NCBI GenBank assembly: GCA_016872215.1
Contig: VHAX01000001.1
Coordinates: 1-54,003 of the forward strand
Source: Sphingomonadales bacterium
Lineage (GTDB): Bacteria > Bacteroidota > Bacteroidia > UBA7662
Direction of reading: 5' to 3'
Length of the DNA stretch: 54,003 nucleotides
Positions 1-9,385 of the stretch are shown here, one piece after another. The notes under the pieces are model-generated. The model saw only the letters and a list, made by a program, of their open reading frames with translations. It ran no database searches and had not been told where the DNA came from. Position 1 is the first letter of the stretch; each line of letters begins with the position of its first letter. Made by a program: the position numbers and the translations under genes.

Positions 1-1603
1 CCACCACCAAGGCCGAACGATTTGCCAAAAGGCTGTTCATAGCGTTTTGAAGAAGTAATTCCGTTTCGGAGTCAACAGAGGCTGTCGCCTCATCGAGCAC
101 CACAAGTGGGGGGTTAAGCACCATCATGCGAAGGAATGCAATCAGTTGCCTTTGTCCGGTCGACAAAGCCGCTCCCCGCTCGCGAACTTCATAATCCAAT
201 TCACCGGGTAGCCGTTCGAGAAAACGATAAATGCCTGCACCCCGTGCAATGGCTCTGATTCGTTCGCGATCAATCGCCGGGTCTTTGAGGGTAATGTTTT
301 CATAAACGTTTCCTGAAAAGAGAAAAACGTCCTGAAGGATGAATCCAATTCTTCCCCGGAGCTCCGCCAATGACATCTCCTCTATGTTCATGCCATCCAA
401 ATATACTTCCCCCTCACTGTGTGTATAAAACCGTCCCAATACGTTCACAACCGATGTTTTCCCGGAACCCGTACTCCCCACAAGCGCCAGTCGCTTGCCT
501 GGCTTCAGATCAAAACTGATTCCCCGCAACACCGGCAGATTCGGGCGGTAACTAAAATGGACATTCTTGAACACAACCGATCCGGTAGATCCAGAGGGCA
601 GCGACTGACCCTGATTGTCTTCCTGTTCGTTTACCTCCATCAATTTGAATACCCTTTCGGCCGCAACGACACCCATCTGAAGGCTGTTGAACTTATCGGC
701 CAACAGACGAATGGGCCTGAAGAACTGGTTGAGGTACAGGATGAAAGCGATAAGGACACCCTGGCTCACCCCTCCTCCTACGGCCTGAAGAGCACCCCAG
801 CTAACCACCAGTCCGAGAGAAACCGCTGTGAGGATTTCGACCACCGGAAAGAAAACGGAATAGTAGAGAACCCCTCTTAAATGTGCCTGCTGCAATTCAT
901 GGTTGACCGACCTGAAAGTATTCAGGCTTTCCTTTTCGCGGTTGAATACCTGAATGATGCCCATCCCGGTTAAGTGTTCCTGCACAATGGTGTTGAGACG
1001 TGCCACTTCACGGCGGACTTCCTGATAGGAGCCCCGCACTTTTTCTTTGAATAACCAGGTGGCCCACAGGAGGGGCGGCAGAACCACCAGGCCGATGAGG
1101 GTGAGCCGCCAGTCTGTATACAGCATAATTCCCAGCAGCACAAGTAACTGCAGCAGATCGCCCCAAATGGTGAGCAGACCCTGCGAAAAGACCTCAGCGA
1201 TCGATTCAATATCACTTATGGTGCGTGTGGTGAGGGTGCCAACCGGTGTGCGGTCGTAGTAGCTGAGCCGCAGAGTGGAAAGGTGGTGAAACAACTTTTG
1301 TCGGAGTCGCCTCACTACTGTCTGCCCGAGCCATGCGCTCTTGTAGGTAAAGTAATAGCGAAACAAAGCCTCCAAAAGCAGGAGGCCGATCATCCACAGA
1401 GTGTATTTCAGCAGTCCGTTCACATCACCCTTCTGCATCGGGCCATCCACCATATTTTGGATCAGCATAGGCCTAAGGGGAGAAATTAAGGCCAGGGCGA
1501 GCACCGTAATCATGATGAACAACACAACTGCCCGATTTTCCCGAAGCAGCTGAAGTGTTTTCTTCATCAAATAAGTGCTGTTAACACTTGTTTTTTTACT
1601 CAT
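1..1603 (-). CDS. ABC transporter, fused permease/ATPase (MsbA-like exporter), 3' end beyond window
   Basis: Half-transporter of the ABC exporter class, expected to work as a dimer in the inner membrane. The substrate (lipid, drug or peptide) cannot be told from sequence. The N-terminal half is an ABC transmembrane domain with several hydrophobic segments. The C-terminal half has Walker A GSTGSGKTS, a Q-loop (FILQDVFLFSG), a slightly altered signature LSTGQRQL instead of LSGGQ, and Walker B LVVLDEATASVD. The reading frame stays open to base 1, so the last residues after the Walker B/H-loop region are missing. About 534 codons are present out of a usual 580-600. The ATG at 1603 overlaps the truA stop as ATGA, which implies translational coupling. 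A later in-frame ATG ten codons downstream is an alternative start. Confidence 0.9.
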   Translation of the reverse strand, partial: MSKKTSVNSTYLMKKTLQLLRENRAVVLFIMITVLALALISPLRPMLIQNMVDGPMQKGDVNGLLKYTLWMIGLLLLEALFRYYFTYKSAWLGQTVVRRLRQKLFHHLSTLRLSYYDRTPVGTLTTRTISDIESIAEVFSQGLLTIWGDLLQLLVLLGIMLYTDWRLTLIGLVVLPPLLWATWLFKEKVRGSYQEVRREVARLNTIVQEHLTGMGIIQVFNREKESLNTFRSVNHELQQAHLRGVLYYSVFFPVVEILTAVSLGLVVSWGALQAVGGGVSQGVLIAFILYLNQFFRPIRLLADKFNSLQMGVVAAERVFKLMEVNEQEDNQGQSLPSGSTGSVVFKNVHFSYRPNLPVLRGISFDLKPGKRLALVGSTGSGKTSVVNVLGRFYTHSEGEVYLDGMNIEEMSLAELRGRIGFILQDVFLFSGNVYENITLKDPAIDRERIRAIARGAGIYRFLERLPGELDYEVRERGAALSTGQRQLIAFLRMMVLNPPLVVLDEATASVDSETELLLQNAMNSLLANRSALVV

Positions 1604-2391
1604 ATTTGGGTCGACGGCACTACGGAGTCAGGAATTCGGTCCAGGCAGATGGAAACGGGATAGGCAACTTCCTCCAGAAAGAGCCCTTGTGGTGGCGCTG
1701 CCAGTCCACATTTGCGCTTAGGGGAGTCGGACAAAAGCTCCACCCACCAATCCACGCTTTTCCTACCCTGGGCGATGACCATCAGGCTGCCTACAATAGC
1801 CCGAACCATTTGACGGAGAAATCGATCGGCCTGTATGGTGAAAATGAGTTGATCGGAATCAATAACCCATTCGGCGCGCTCCACTTTGCACTCATTGGTT
1901 TGGTTGCCACCATGGGTCTTGGCGAAGCAACCAAAATCGGTTTGTTTCAGGAGCATTTGGGCGGCTGGATTGAGCAGTTCAGGATAAGGCAGCGCGTGAA
2001 TCAACCAAGATCGATCCACCAGAAAGGGATCCGGGTTTCGATGGATATAGTAGCGGTACACCCGATACTGTGCGGAATAACGCGCATGGGCATCGGGCGA
2101 CACCTCATGTATCCGATCGATTCGTATGTCGGGGGGGAGCAATTGGTTTAGACGAGCGGATAAATCGAAAGGTAACTCATCTTCAAAATCAAAATGTGCA
2201 ACCATCTGGCGGGCGTGAACACCCGCATCGGTTCGCCCCTGCCCTGTGAGTCTTATAGACATCCGCAACAACTTGCCCATCGCCTCTTGCAGTTTCTGTT
2301 GTATGCTGACAGCATTGTTTTGCGCCTGCCATCCGTGATAGCCTGCCCCGTGGTAGGCAAACCGGATGAAATACCGCCGGTGATGAATCAT
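1600..2391 (-). CDS. truA: tRNA pseudouridine(38-40) synthase TruA
   Basis: Converts uridines 38-40 of the tRNA anticodon stem-loop to pseudouridine in the cytoplasm. 263 residues, the normal size. The protein opens with RYFIRFAYHGAGYHGWQAQ, typical of TruA. It carries the catalytic motif GQGRTDAGVHA with the nucleophile Asp at residue 55. I place the start at the ATG at 2391, which overlaps the thiolase stop as ATGA. The frame stays open another 43 codons upstream, but that stretch lies inside the thiolase gene and has no TruA character. It is the middle gene of a thiolase-truA-ABC transporter operon on the minus strand. Confidence 0.95.
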   Translation of the reverse strand: MIHHRRYFIRFAYHGAGYHGWQAQNNAVSIQQKLQEAMGKLLRMSIRLTGQGRTDAGVHARQMVAHFDFEDELPFDLSARLNQLLPPDIRIDRIHEVSPDAHARYSAQYRVYRYYIHRNPDPFLVDRSWLIHALPYPELLNPAAQMLLKQTDFGCFAKTHGGNQTNECKVERAEWVIDSDQLIFTIQADRFLRQMVRAIVGSLMVIAQGRKSVDWWVELLSDSPKRKCGLAAPPQGLFLEEVAYPVSICLDRIPDSVVPSTQI

Positions 2392-3599
2392 GCGCAGTTT
2401 TCGAGCAACATCGCCAATCCTTGTCCCACCCCCACGCAAAGTGAAGCTACGCCGTATTTGAGGGCAGGGTCGTCCTTCATTTGATGCACCAACGTAGTCG
2501 CAATACGCGCCCCCGAACAACCCAGAGGATGTCCGAGCGCAATAGCGCCTCCCTTACGGTTCACACGTTTAGGATCAATTCGGAGCTCTTGAATGCAGGC
2601 CACGGCCTGGGCGGCAAAGGCCTCATTGAGTTCAAATACATCGATAGATTCGATGGAAATACCGGTCCTTTGCGACAAGCGCTGGATAGCAGAAACCGGG
2701 CCTATTCCCATGTAGGCGGGATCTACGCCGACTGCGGAGGCCCCCACTACACGGGCTAATGGGTTTAGAGAAAAAGTCTTTAGGGTCGCCTCATTCACCA
2801 GCAGAACACAAGCAGCCCCATCGTTCATCCCAGAGCTATTACCTGCCGTAACACTGCCCTCCTTACGGAAGGCTGGTTTGAGGGCTGATAATTGTTCCAG
2901 ACTGCTCAAACGGGGGTGTTCGTCTGCCTCAAACATGCGAAGGGATTCTTTCTCGGATTTGATTTCTACTGGGATTAATTCGCGTGCAAATCCTCCTTCG
3001 GAGGCTGCGCGCGCGTAGTTACACTGTGACGAATGAGCAAACTGATCTTGTTGCTCGCGGCCTATTCTGTAACGATCGGCGACATTCTCCGCGGTTTCCC
3101 CCATACTGTAGGGATGATGAAGTGCAGATAGCGCGGGATTGGTGAATCGCCATCCCAAGGTGGTGTCGTAGGTCTCGATTTTTCGGGAAAAGGCCTGCTC
3201 TGGTTTGGCCATCACCCAGGGAGCTCTGGTCATACTCTCCACACCTCCTGCCAAATATGCGTTTCCTTCACCCAGCGATATGGCTCTGTAGGCATCGATC
3301 AATGCTTGTAGTCCACTCGCGCAGAGCCGGTTGACTGTCACCCCCCCCACCCTTACCGGCAATCCGGCGAGGAGTGCTGCCATTCGCGCTACGTTGCGGT
3401 TGTCCTCCCCAGCCTGATTGGCCGCTCCGAGCACCACATCTTCAATCACGGCAGGATCGAGGGTGGGATTTCTAACTAATAATGCGCGGATGCTTTCAGA
3501 TGCCAGGTCGTCTGGACGAACCCCAGCGAGTGACCCGCCCAATTTTCCGATGGGGGTGCGACAGGCGTCGACTAAATAAACAGATTTAATGATGGACAT
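2388..3599 (-). CDS. thiolase, acetyl-CoA C-acyltransferase family
   Basis: Degradative or biosynthetic thiolase that cleaves or forms 3-ketoacyl-CoA, acting in fatty-acid or aromatic-acid breakdown or in acetoacetyl-CoA formation. 403 residues. Seen in sequence: the acyl-accepting Cys at residue 93 in [11 protein letters not shown], the [16 protein letters not shown] His motif, and the C-terminal catalytic Cys in SLCVGVGQG. The ATG at 3599 is preferred over an in-frame start 21 bases upstream, because a TATTTTTG promoter element (3605-3612, minus) sits 5 nt before this ATG and would exclude the longer form. First gene of the operon with truA and the ABC exporter. The exact substrate chain length cannot be read from sequence. 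Confidence 0.92.
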   Translation of the reverse strand: MSIIKSVYLVDACRTPIGKLGGSLAGVRPDDLASESIRALLVRNPTLDPAVIEDVVLGAANQAGEDNRNVARMAALLAGLPVRVGGVTVNRLCASGLQALIDAYRAISLGEGNAYLAGGVESMTRAPWVMAKPEQAFSRKIETYDTTLGWRFTNPALSALHHPYSMGETAENVADRYRIGREQQDQFAHSSQCNYARAASEGGFARELIPVEIKSEKESLRMFEADEHPRLSSLEQLSALKPAFRKEGSVTAGNSSGMNDGAACVLLVNEATLKTFSLNPLARVVGASAVGVDPAYMGIGPVSAIQRLSQRTGISIESIDVFELNEAFAAQAVACIQELRIDPKRVNRKGGAIALGHPLGCSGARIATTLVHQMKDDPALKYGVASLCVGVGQGLAMLLENCA

Positions 3600-3604
3600 A
3601 AACG

Positions 3605-3612
3605 CAAAAATA
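3605..3612 (-). promoter_or_regulatory. Bacteroidota -7 promoter element for the thiolase operon
   Basis: Reads TATTTTTG on the minus strand, an exact match to TAnnTTTG. It ends 5 nt before the thiolase ATG, so the transcript would have almost no 5' leader. I see no clear TTTG -33 box at 19-21 nt. Confidence 0.6.
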
Positions 3613-3700
3613 GAAAACAATAAGGTTTTTCAGCGGAGAGGACGCCGCATATGATCGCTCACAAATAAATTACATGTTGTTATCGCGATTTTTATTTTCT

Positions 3701-3708
3701 TATCTTTG
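3701..3708 (+). promoter_or_regulatory. Bacteroidota -7 promoter element upstream of the kinase-like gene
   Basis: TATCTTTG matches TAnnTTTG exactly, with a TTG at 3677-3679 giving a 21-bp spacer to a possible -33 box. It overlaps the more distal in-frame ATG at 3706, so translation should begin at 3727 instead. Confidence 0.6.
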
Positions 3709-3726
3709 CTTTGTACTTTATTTTTT

Positions 3727-4830
3727 ATGAGCTGGTTCCCACACCCTATACCGGTTGTATATGTGGACGAACTAGAGGTGGGTCGAAATACGTTTCGAAG
3801 CCATTTTCAGGACAATTTCGAGCTGTTTACCTGCTCAGATGCTTCACTGGCTCTTCAAGTGCTGCAAAATCGTCCTGGATGTGTGCTGGTTGCCCTGCAG
3901 CGCATGAGCAAAGCCTCGGGAATAGAACTCATTTCGGAAGTGCAATTGAAATTCCCGTCCAGCCCCTGCATTCTGCTGCATACTGAAGCGGATATTGGTG
4001 TAATTGAAAAAAGTGCCCAATCAGCGGGAATTTACCGGGCCCTTCGTACGCCCTATTCTCCAATGGTACTGCGTGCTTGTATGGAGCGTGCCTATGAAAT
4101 TTCGTGGAACAACCTTCAAATGAGTGCCATGAGGCATGAATTGGATGTGTATCGCAGAGAGCGTGATCTGCTGTCCTACAAATTGGAAACGGAATTTTTT
4201 GAGCCAATCGGACATTTAGCAGCCATATGCTCAACGGTGGTTCACAGCCTTGATACGGCGCCTGCCCATGAACTCGCAGATTTTTTGGGGCGGCGATTGT
4301 CTATGATTGGATCGGGGCGGGAACGGTTTCGAGATTTGTACCGGGGCAGCCGGGTCGAATTACTGGTCGAAAACCTAAATGCGGAAGAAATGCTGCACGA
4401 ATTAAAAAGCTCCGTTTGCCAGGTCTATGGGTTGGACCATGGGCAGATCCGAATTGAGATCAAAGGTGATGGCGTTTGGGTGGGCGACTGCGAGAAGATT
4501 AAATTGATCCTGGTACAACTACTAAACAATGCTGCATGTAGTTCCGACAGTTCCGATGAACCACTTAAAATTGCACTTTTAGCCAGTATTCAACCCGACT
4601 TTGTGAAGTTGGAAGTAGCCGATAACGGCAGGGGCATCGCATTGCCTCAGCAGCAACGGGTGTTTCGTATGTTTGAAAGCAGTCCATCGGGTAGTGGATC
4701 CGGGATGGGCTTGTTTATCTTGCGTGAAACTGTTCGCCAACTGGGGGGAGATGTCCGTCTGGAAAGCGAGGTGGGCATCGGGTCGGTTTTTCAAATCCGA
4801 ATCCCCAATCTTGTGTCGTGCCAGCATTGA
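3727..4830 (+). CDS. degenerate receiver plus histidine-kinase-like ATPase protein
   Basis: Two-domain signalling protein of 367 residues, function unknown. Residues 8-125 resemble a response-regulator receiver (VVYVDELEVGR, SGIELI, LRTPYSP). The phospho-accepting Asp is replaced by Leu57 (VLVALQRM) and the conserved Lys by Thr108. A helical DHp-like segment follows, in which the HDLKEP-type H-box reads TEFFEP, so the phospho-accepting His is Thr155. The HATPase_c domain looks intact: N-box LLNNAACSS, G1 DNGRGI, F-box VFRMFES, G2 GSGMGLFI, then VGIGSVFQIRIP. It has no signal peptide or membrane segment and should be cytoplasmic. I chose the ATG at 3727 because 3706 lies inside the promoter box. 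It is followed by htpG on the same strand after 84 bp. It may be a pseudokinase scaffold or ATP sensor; classical phosphotransfer looks impossible. Confidence 0.8.
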   Translation: MSWFPHPIPVVYVDELEVGRNTFRSHFQDNFELFTCSDASLALQVLQNRPGCVLVALQRMSKASGIELISEVQLKFPSSPCILLHTEADIGVIEKSAQSAGIYRALRTPYSPMVLRACMERAYEISWNNLQMSAMRHELDVYRRERDLLSYKLETEFFEPIGHLAAICSTVVHSLDTAPAHELADFLGRRLSMIGSGRERFRDLYRGSRVELLVENLNAEEMLHELKSSVCQVYGLDHGQIRIEIKGDGVWVGDCEKIKLILVQLLNNAACSSDSSDEPLKIALLASIQPDFVKLEVADNGRGIALPQQQRVFRMFESSPSGSGSGMGLFILRETVRQLGGDVRLESEVGIGSVFQIRIPNLVSCQH

Positions 4831-4877
4831 TATGCGGTGTAGAATGCGACAAAATGTCAGTCAGTCAGAGGTGGCAA

Positions 4878-4885
4878 TATAGTTG
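4878..4885 (+). promoter_or_regulatory. possible -7 element for htpG
   Basis: TATAGTTG matches TAnnTTTG at seven of eight informative or free positions. It lies 29 nt before the preferred htpG ATG at 4915, and its presence argues against the upstream in-frame ATG at 4888. No clear -33 box and no heat-shock operator were recognised. Confidence 0.3.
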
Positions 4886-4914
4886 CTATGCGGACTCACA
4901 AAAAACCAACATTC

Positions 4915-6732
4915 ATGAAAAAAAAAGGACATATATCTGTCAACACGGGAAACATATTCCCCATCATCAAAAAATCGCTTTATTCCAATCAGGAAGTATT
5001 TCTCAGAGAACTTGTCAGCAATGCCGTCGACGCTACACAGAAGTTGAACACCTTAGCCTCTATTGGCGAATTCAAAGGTGAAACGGGTGACACCACTATA
5101 CGGGTAAAAATCGATAAAGACAAGAAAACCATCACCATTTCGGACCGCGGAATCGGGATGACAGGCGAGGAAATTGACAAATACATCAACCAGATTGCCT
5201 TCTCGGGAGCCACCGAATTCATGGAACAGTACCGTGATAAGACAGACGGCAACATTATCGGGGCCTTTGGCCTCGGCTTTTACTCCGCTTTTATGGTAGC
5301 TGATTCTGTGGAAATCGAAAGTCTTTCCTTAAAGGAAGGCGCTACACCTGTACGTTGGACCTGCGACGGCAGCACTGAATTTGAAATAGGTGCGGGCAGT
5401 CGCACCGAAAGGGGTTCAGACGTAATCCTGCATGTGGGTGAAGACGCTGCTGATTATTTGGAAACCTGGAAATTGCGCGAGATCCTTCGGAAATACTGTC
5501 GCTTTTTGCCGGTGCCCATTCAATTGGATGAAGAGGTGATCAACTCCACAGTTCCGCTGTGGACCAAAAAGCCTGCTGAACTCACCGATGAGGAGTACCA
5601 GAAGTTCTACGAAGAGCTGTATCCCCTTGCCGAGAAACCATTGTTTCACATTCACCTCAATGTGGATTACCCCTTTAATTTGACGGGTATCCTCTATTTT
5701 CCCAAACTCAAGGCAGACTTTGAACCGAGCCGCAACAAAATCCAGTTGTATAGCCGGCAAGTTTTCATCACCGATTCGGTAGAAGACATCGTGCCGGATT
5801 ACCTGCGCCTGTTGCACGGAGTACTGGATTCCCCCGACATTCCGCTGAATGTTTCCAGAAGCTTTTTGCAGACAGATTCGAATGTGCGCAAAATCAACAG
5901 TCACATCAGCAAAAAAGTGGCCGACAAACTAGCGGAAATTTATCGGGAAGACGCGGAGGGTTTCCGTGGAAAATGGGAGCATCTGGAACTATTCGTTAAA
6001 TATGGGATGATCAGCGACGAGAAATTCGGTGAGCGATCCGCAGGATTTTGTCAGTATACCAGCACCAGCGGCGAGCAGCGGGATTGGGATTCCTACCAGA
6101 AGCATGTGGAGGTGAACCAACGCGACAAAGACGGGAATCTGGTGGTACTCTACACTTCAGACCCCGAATTGCAGCACTCTTATGTACAGGCAGCCATCCG
6201 CCGGGGCTATGATGTATTGAAAATGGGCAATGTAATCGACAGCCATTTCCTGAACCACCAGGAATCGAAACTGGAAAAAGTGCGTTTTAAGCGGGTTGAT
6301 TCGGAACCCATAGAGCAGCTGATTCCAAAAGAGCAAAACACCCCTTCTGTGCTTTCAGAAGTGCAGGAATCCGAAATTAAAACATTGTTTACCCAAACTG
6401 TGGGTGACGAAAAGCGAAAAGTAACTACGGCCGCATTATCGGCCGATGATTTGCCGGTGATGATTACCCGAAACGAGTTTATGCGCCGCATGAATGACAT
6501 GGCGGCCACGGGTGGACATCCATTCGGCATGGGACAAATGCCTGAGACCTATGATGTGGTACTGAACACGGCTCACCCTCATTTGCTGCACATTGCCAGA
6601 TGTAAAAATCCCGAAAAAAAACAATCACTTGTCAGACACAGCTACGACCTTGCCCTACTTGCGCAGGGCATGCTCAGGGGAGAAGAATTGAGCCGATTTA
6701 TGGAGCGGAGTCTATCTTTGGTTGATGGTTGA
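4915..6732 (+). CDS. htpG: molecular chaperone HtpG (Hsp90)
   Basis: ATP-dependent cytosolic chaperone that folds and remodels client proteins. 605 residues, in the family range. The N-terminal ATPase domain shows the Hsp90 signatures SNQEVFLRELVSNAVDA (catalytic Glu and ATP-binding Asn), DRGIGMTGEEID and GAFGLGFYSAFMV. The middle domain contains SRSFLQTDSNVRKI, and the C-terminal dimerisation region follows. The start at 4915 (MKKKGHISV) matches bacterial HtpG N termini. An in-frame ATG nine codons upstream is possible but overlaps a weak promoter box. It is probably its own transcription unit, between the kinase-like gene and purH. Confidence 0.97.
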   Translation: MKKKGHISVNTGNIFPIIKKSLYSNQEVFLRELVSNAVDATQKLNTLASIGEFKGETGDTTIRVKIDKDKKTITISDRGIGMTGEEIDKYINQIAFSGATEFMEQYRDKTDGNIIGAFGLGFYSAFMVADSVEIESLSLKEGATPVRWTCDGSTEFEIGAGSRTERGSDVILHVGEDAADYLETWKLREILRKYCRFLPVPIQLDEEVINSTVPLWTKKPAELTDEEYQKFYEELYPLAEKPLFHIHLNVDYPFNLTGILYFPKLKADFEPSRNKIQLYSRQVFITDSVEDIVPDYLRLLHGVLDSPDIPLNVSRSFLQTDSNVRKINSHISKKVADKLAEIYREDAEGFRGKWEHLELFVKYGMISDEKFGERSAGFCQYTSTSGEQRDWDSYQKHVEVNQRDKDGNLVVLYTSDPELQHSYVQAAIRRGYDVLKMGNVIDSHFLNHQESKLEKVRFKRVDSEPIEQLIPKEQNTPSVLSEVQESEIKTLFTQTVGDEKRKVTTAALSADDLPVMITRNEFMRRMNDMAATGGHPFGMGQMPETYDVVLNTAHPHLLHIARCKNPEKKQSLVRHSYDLALLAQGMLRGEELSRFMERSLSLVDG

Positions 6733-6796
6733 AAGTCTTCAAAAATTTCATCAAATATTTCAGTTTTTTGGCTGCGTGCAGATGATTGAAATTGCC

Positions 6797-6804
6797 TACT
6801 TTTG
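6797..6804 (+). promoter_or_regulatory. Bacteroidota -7 promoter element for purH
   Basis: TACTTTTG matches TAnnTTTG. It ends 9 nt before the purH ATG and overlaps the TTG that would open a longer frame, which supports the ATG at 6814 as the start. Confidence 0.6.
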
Positions 6805-6813
6805 CGGTTTATC

Positions 6814-8343
6814 ATGCCGCAAACCAGCCTAAAATCGGTTCGAAGCGCCCTGCTTTCCGTATACAGCAAGGAAGGACTTTTGGAGTTCGCCAAAGGCCTC
6901 CAAATACTCAACATTCAACTCATCGCATCTGGTGGAACGTATGCATTTCTACGGATGAACGGCTTGGAGGTAACGGCAGTCGAGGAACTGACCTCCTATG
7001 GTGAGATGTTGGGTGGGCGTGTTAAGACCCTTCATCCCCACATCTTCGGAGGCATTCTCGCACGTCGTTCCCAGATGAGCGATCTGAACGATCTGGCAGC
7101 CTTTCAGATACCACTGATTGACTTGGTTGTTGTGGACCTCTACCCCTTCGAGCAGGCCGTGTCGGATGCCCGTTCGCATGATGAAATCATCGAGAAAATT
7201 GACATTGGTGGCGTGGCCTTGCTAAGAGCCGCTGCCAAAAACTACGAGGATGTGGCCGTCGTGTCATCGCCAACCCAATATTCAGACCTATTAAATGCTC
7301 TTGGTAAGGGCATCGGCATCACCGCCGAATTACGTAAGGATCTGGCGACGGCAGCATTTCAACGCACCACAGATTATGACCACAATATTAGTCAATACAT
7401 ATCAGGTGAAAAAAGCATGAGGATTCATAGCGCTTTGGAATCGACTCCCTTAAATCTTAGATATGGAGAGAATCCGCAACAAGAGGGCCGGTTTTATGGA
7501 GACATTAATCAAGTGGTTGAAGTAATAGGCGGAAAACAGCTTAGCTACAATAACTTATTAGACTTAGATTCAGCGCTTTCTCTGCTCGCTGATCTGCCAA
7601 CACCTTCATTTGCCGTAATCAAGCACAACAACCCCTGTGGAGTTGCTCACCGGGCGTCTGCCCTGGAAGCATGGGAAGCCGCATTGGCGGGCGACCCGGT
7701 ATCGGCATTTGGAGGAATCATCGCATCCAATCACAAAATTGATGGGGATACCGCTCGTGAAATCGACAAGATCTTCTATGAAATACTTGTTGCACCCGAC
7801 TATACGCCGGAGGCTTTGGAGTTGCTTCAAAAAAAGAAAAATAGAATTCTGCTTAGGCAGACCTCAAAATGGCTCCCATCGCACGCACTGAGGTCGGCCT
7901 TGAACGGCATTCTCTGGCAAACGCGCGACGAACAATTAAGCGGGCCTGAGCGTTGGAAGTTGGTTACTCAATTGAAACCAGACCCATTGAGCGAAGCGGA
8001 TCTCGAATTTGCGGAGAGATTGGTGAAACACACGAAAAGTAATGCCATAGTGCTCATCAAGAACCGCCAATTAATCGGAAGTGGAATGGGGCAATCCTCC
8101 CGTATTGAGGCTCTACGACAGGCCGTGCATAAAGCCAGGAGTTTTGGATTTGATCTCACAGGTACTGTAATGGCGAGCGATGCCTTTTTCCCTTTTGCGG
8201 ACACTGTTGAAGCGGCATATGCCGAAGGCATTATGACCATACTGCAGCCCGGAGGAAGCCTTCGTGATCAGGAGAGCATTGATTTTTGTGACCAACACGG
8301 CATGGCCATGGTTTGTACCGGCCTGCGTCATTTTAAACATTAA
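6814..8343 (+). CDS. purH: bifunctional AICAR formyltransferase / IMP cyclohydrolase PurH
   Basis: Catalyses the last two steps of de novo IMP synthesis, formyl transfer to AICAR and ring closure. 509 residues, the usual length. The N-terminal MGS-like cyclohydrolase domain carries SGGTYAFLRMNGLEV, GRVKTLHPHIFGGIL and AAKNYEDVAVV. The transformylase part has LRYGENPQQEGRFYG, the catalytic Lys-His of KHNNPCGVA, GDPVSAFGGIIASN, and the C-terminal SDAFFPFADTVE and QPGGSLRDQESID. The ATG at 6814 fits the promoter box just upstream. mreB follows after 12 nt, so purH may lead the cell-shape operon. Confidence 0.97.
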   Translation: MPQTSLKSVRSALLSVYSKEGLLEFAKGLQILNIQLIASGGTYAFLRMNGLEVTAVEELTSYGEMLGGRVKTLHPHIFGGILARRSQMSDLNDLAAFQIPLIDLVVVDLYPFEQAVSDARSHDEIIEKIDIGGVALLRAAAKNYEDVAVVSSPTQYSDLLNALGKGIGITAELRKDLATAAFQRTTDYDHNISQYISGEKSMRIHSALESTPLNLRYGENPQQEGRFYGDINQVVEVIGGKQLSYNNLLDLDSALSLLADLPTPSFAVIKHNNPCGVAHRASALEAWEAALAGDPVSAFGGIIASNHKIDGDTAREIDKIFYEILVAPDYTPEALELLQKKKNRILLRQTSKWLPSHALRSALNGILWQTRDEQLSGPERWKLVTQLKPDPLSEADLEFAERLVKHTKSNAIVLIKNRQLIGSGMGQSSRIEALRQAVHKARSFGFDLTGTVMASDAFFPFADTVEAAYAEGIMTILQPGGSLRDQESIDFCDQHGMAMVCTGLRHFKH

Positions 8344-8355
8344 ATACTACAATAA

Positions 8356-9378
8356 ATGGGCATTTTTGATTTTTTTACCCAAGAAATAGCCATAGATCTT
8401 GGCACCGCGAATACACTAATTATCCATAAGGACAAAATTGTAGTGGATGAGCCGTCGATTGTGGCGGTCGACCGTAGCAGCAACAAGGTTATTGCTATTG
8501 GTCGCCAGGCGCAACAAATGCATGGAAAAACACATGAAAACATCAAAACCATTCGCCCGCTGAAGGATGGGGTGATTGCCGATTTTCATGCGGCAGAAAA
8601 CATGATCAGGGGAATGATTGCTATGATGAATCCTGGTAAGCGCCTGCTCCCACCCTCTCTAAGAATGGTCATTTGCATTCCTTCAGGAATAACGGAGGTA
8701 GAGAAGAGGGCTGTTCGTGACTCGGCCGAGCACGCAGGCGGAAGGGAAGTATATTTAATCCATGAACCAATGGCCGCCGCCATCGGGATTGGAATTGATG
8801 TAGAAGAACCGAAAGGAAATATGATAATTGATATCGGAGGCGGAACCTCGGAAATTGCCGTGATTGCACTTGCCGGAATCGTTTGCGACCAGTCCATTCG
8901 TGTGGCCGGCGACCAGTTTACTACTGATGTACTAGAATATGTGCGCAACAAGCACCACGTACTGATCGGTGAACGCACCGCCGAGCTGATAAAAATCCAA
9001 GTCGGATCTGCACTCTCACAACTCGATGAACCACCACCTACAATGATGGTCAGCGGACGAGACCTGGTGTCTGGTATTCCCCGCCAATTCAACATTGAAT
9101 ATTCTGAAATCGCCGAGGCACTAGATAAGTCAATTACTAAAGTGGAAGGCGCCATTTTGAAAGCATTGGAAATTACTCCACCCGAGCTTGCATCGGACAT
9201 CCACGAAAATGGGATTTACCTGACCGGAGGAGGCGCTTTGATCAGGGGCCTCGACAAGCGAATCAGTGCTAAAACCCATTTGCGGGTTCATGTGGCTGAG
9301 GATCCGCTCAGGGCTGTAGTGCGGGGAACTGGCATCGCGCTGAAAAACATCGAACGATTCAACTTCCTGATGACTTAA
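8356..9378 (+). CDS. mreB: rod shape-determining protein MreB
   Basis: Bacterial actin homologue that polymerises on the inner face of the membrane and guides lateral peptidoglycan synthesis. 340 residues, normal size. Actin-fold nucleotide-binding motifs are visible: IAIDLGTANTLI (phosphate 1), MIIDIGGGTSEIAVI (phosphate 2) and GIYLTGGGALIRGL (adenosine). The ATG at 8356 gives the amphipathic MGIFDFFTQE start seen in MreB. It is the first gene of mreB-mreC-mreD-mrdA-rodA, separated from mreC by 7 nt, which indicates a rod-shaped or elongated cell. Confidence 0.97.
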   Translation: MGIFDFFTQEIAIDLGTANTLIIHKDKIVVDEPSIVAVDRSSNKVIAIGRQAQQMHGKTHENIKTIRPLKDGVIADFHAAENMIRGMIAMMNPGKRLLPPSLRMVICIPSGITEVEKRAVRDSAEHAGGREVYLIHEPMAAAIGIGIDVEEPKGNMIIDIGGGTSEIAVIALAGIVCDQSIRVAGDQFTTDVLEYVRNKHHVLIGERTAELIKIQVGSALSQLDEPPPTMMVSGRDLVSGIPRQFNIEYSEIAEALDKSITKVEGAILKALEITPPELASDIHENGIYLTGGGALIRGLDKRISAKTHLRVHVAEDPLRAVVRGTGIALKNIERFNFLMT

Positions 9379-9385
9379 TCCGGCC

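Noticed and set aside
419-880. 153-codon plus-strand ORF opposite the ABC transporter
   Set aside because: It is antisense to a clear transporter gene with all ABC motifs, and its own translation has no domain or signal peptide.
1588-2151. 187-codon plus-strand ORF opposite truA
   Set aside because: The opposite strand encodes a full TruA with its catalytic motif; this frame is a shadow.
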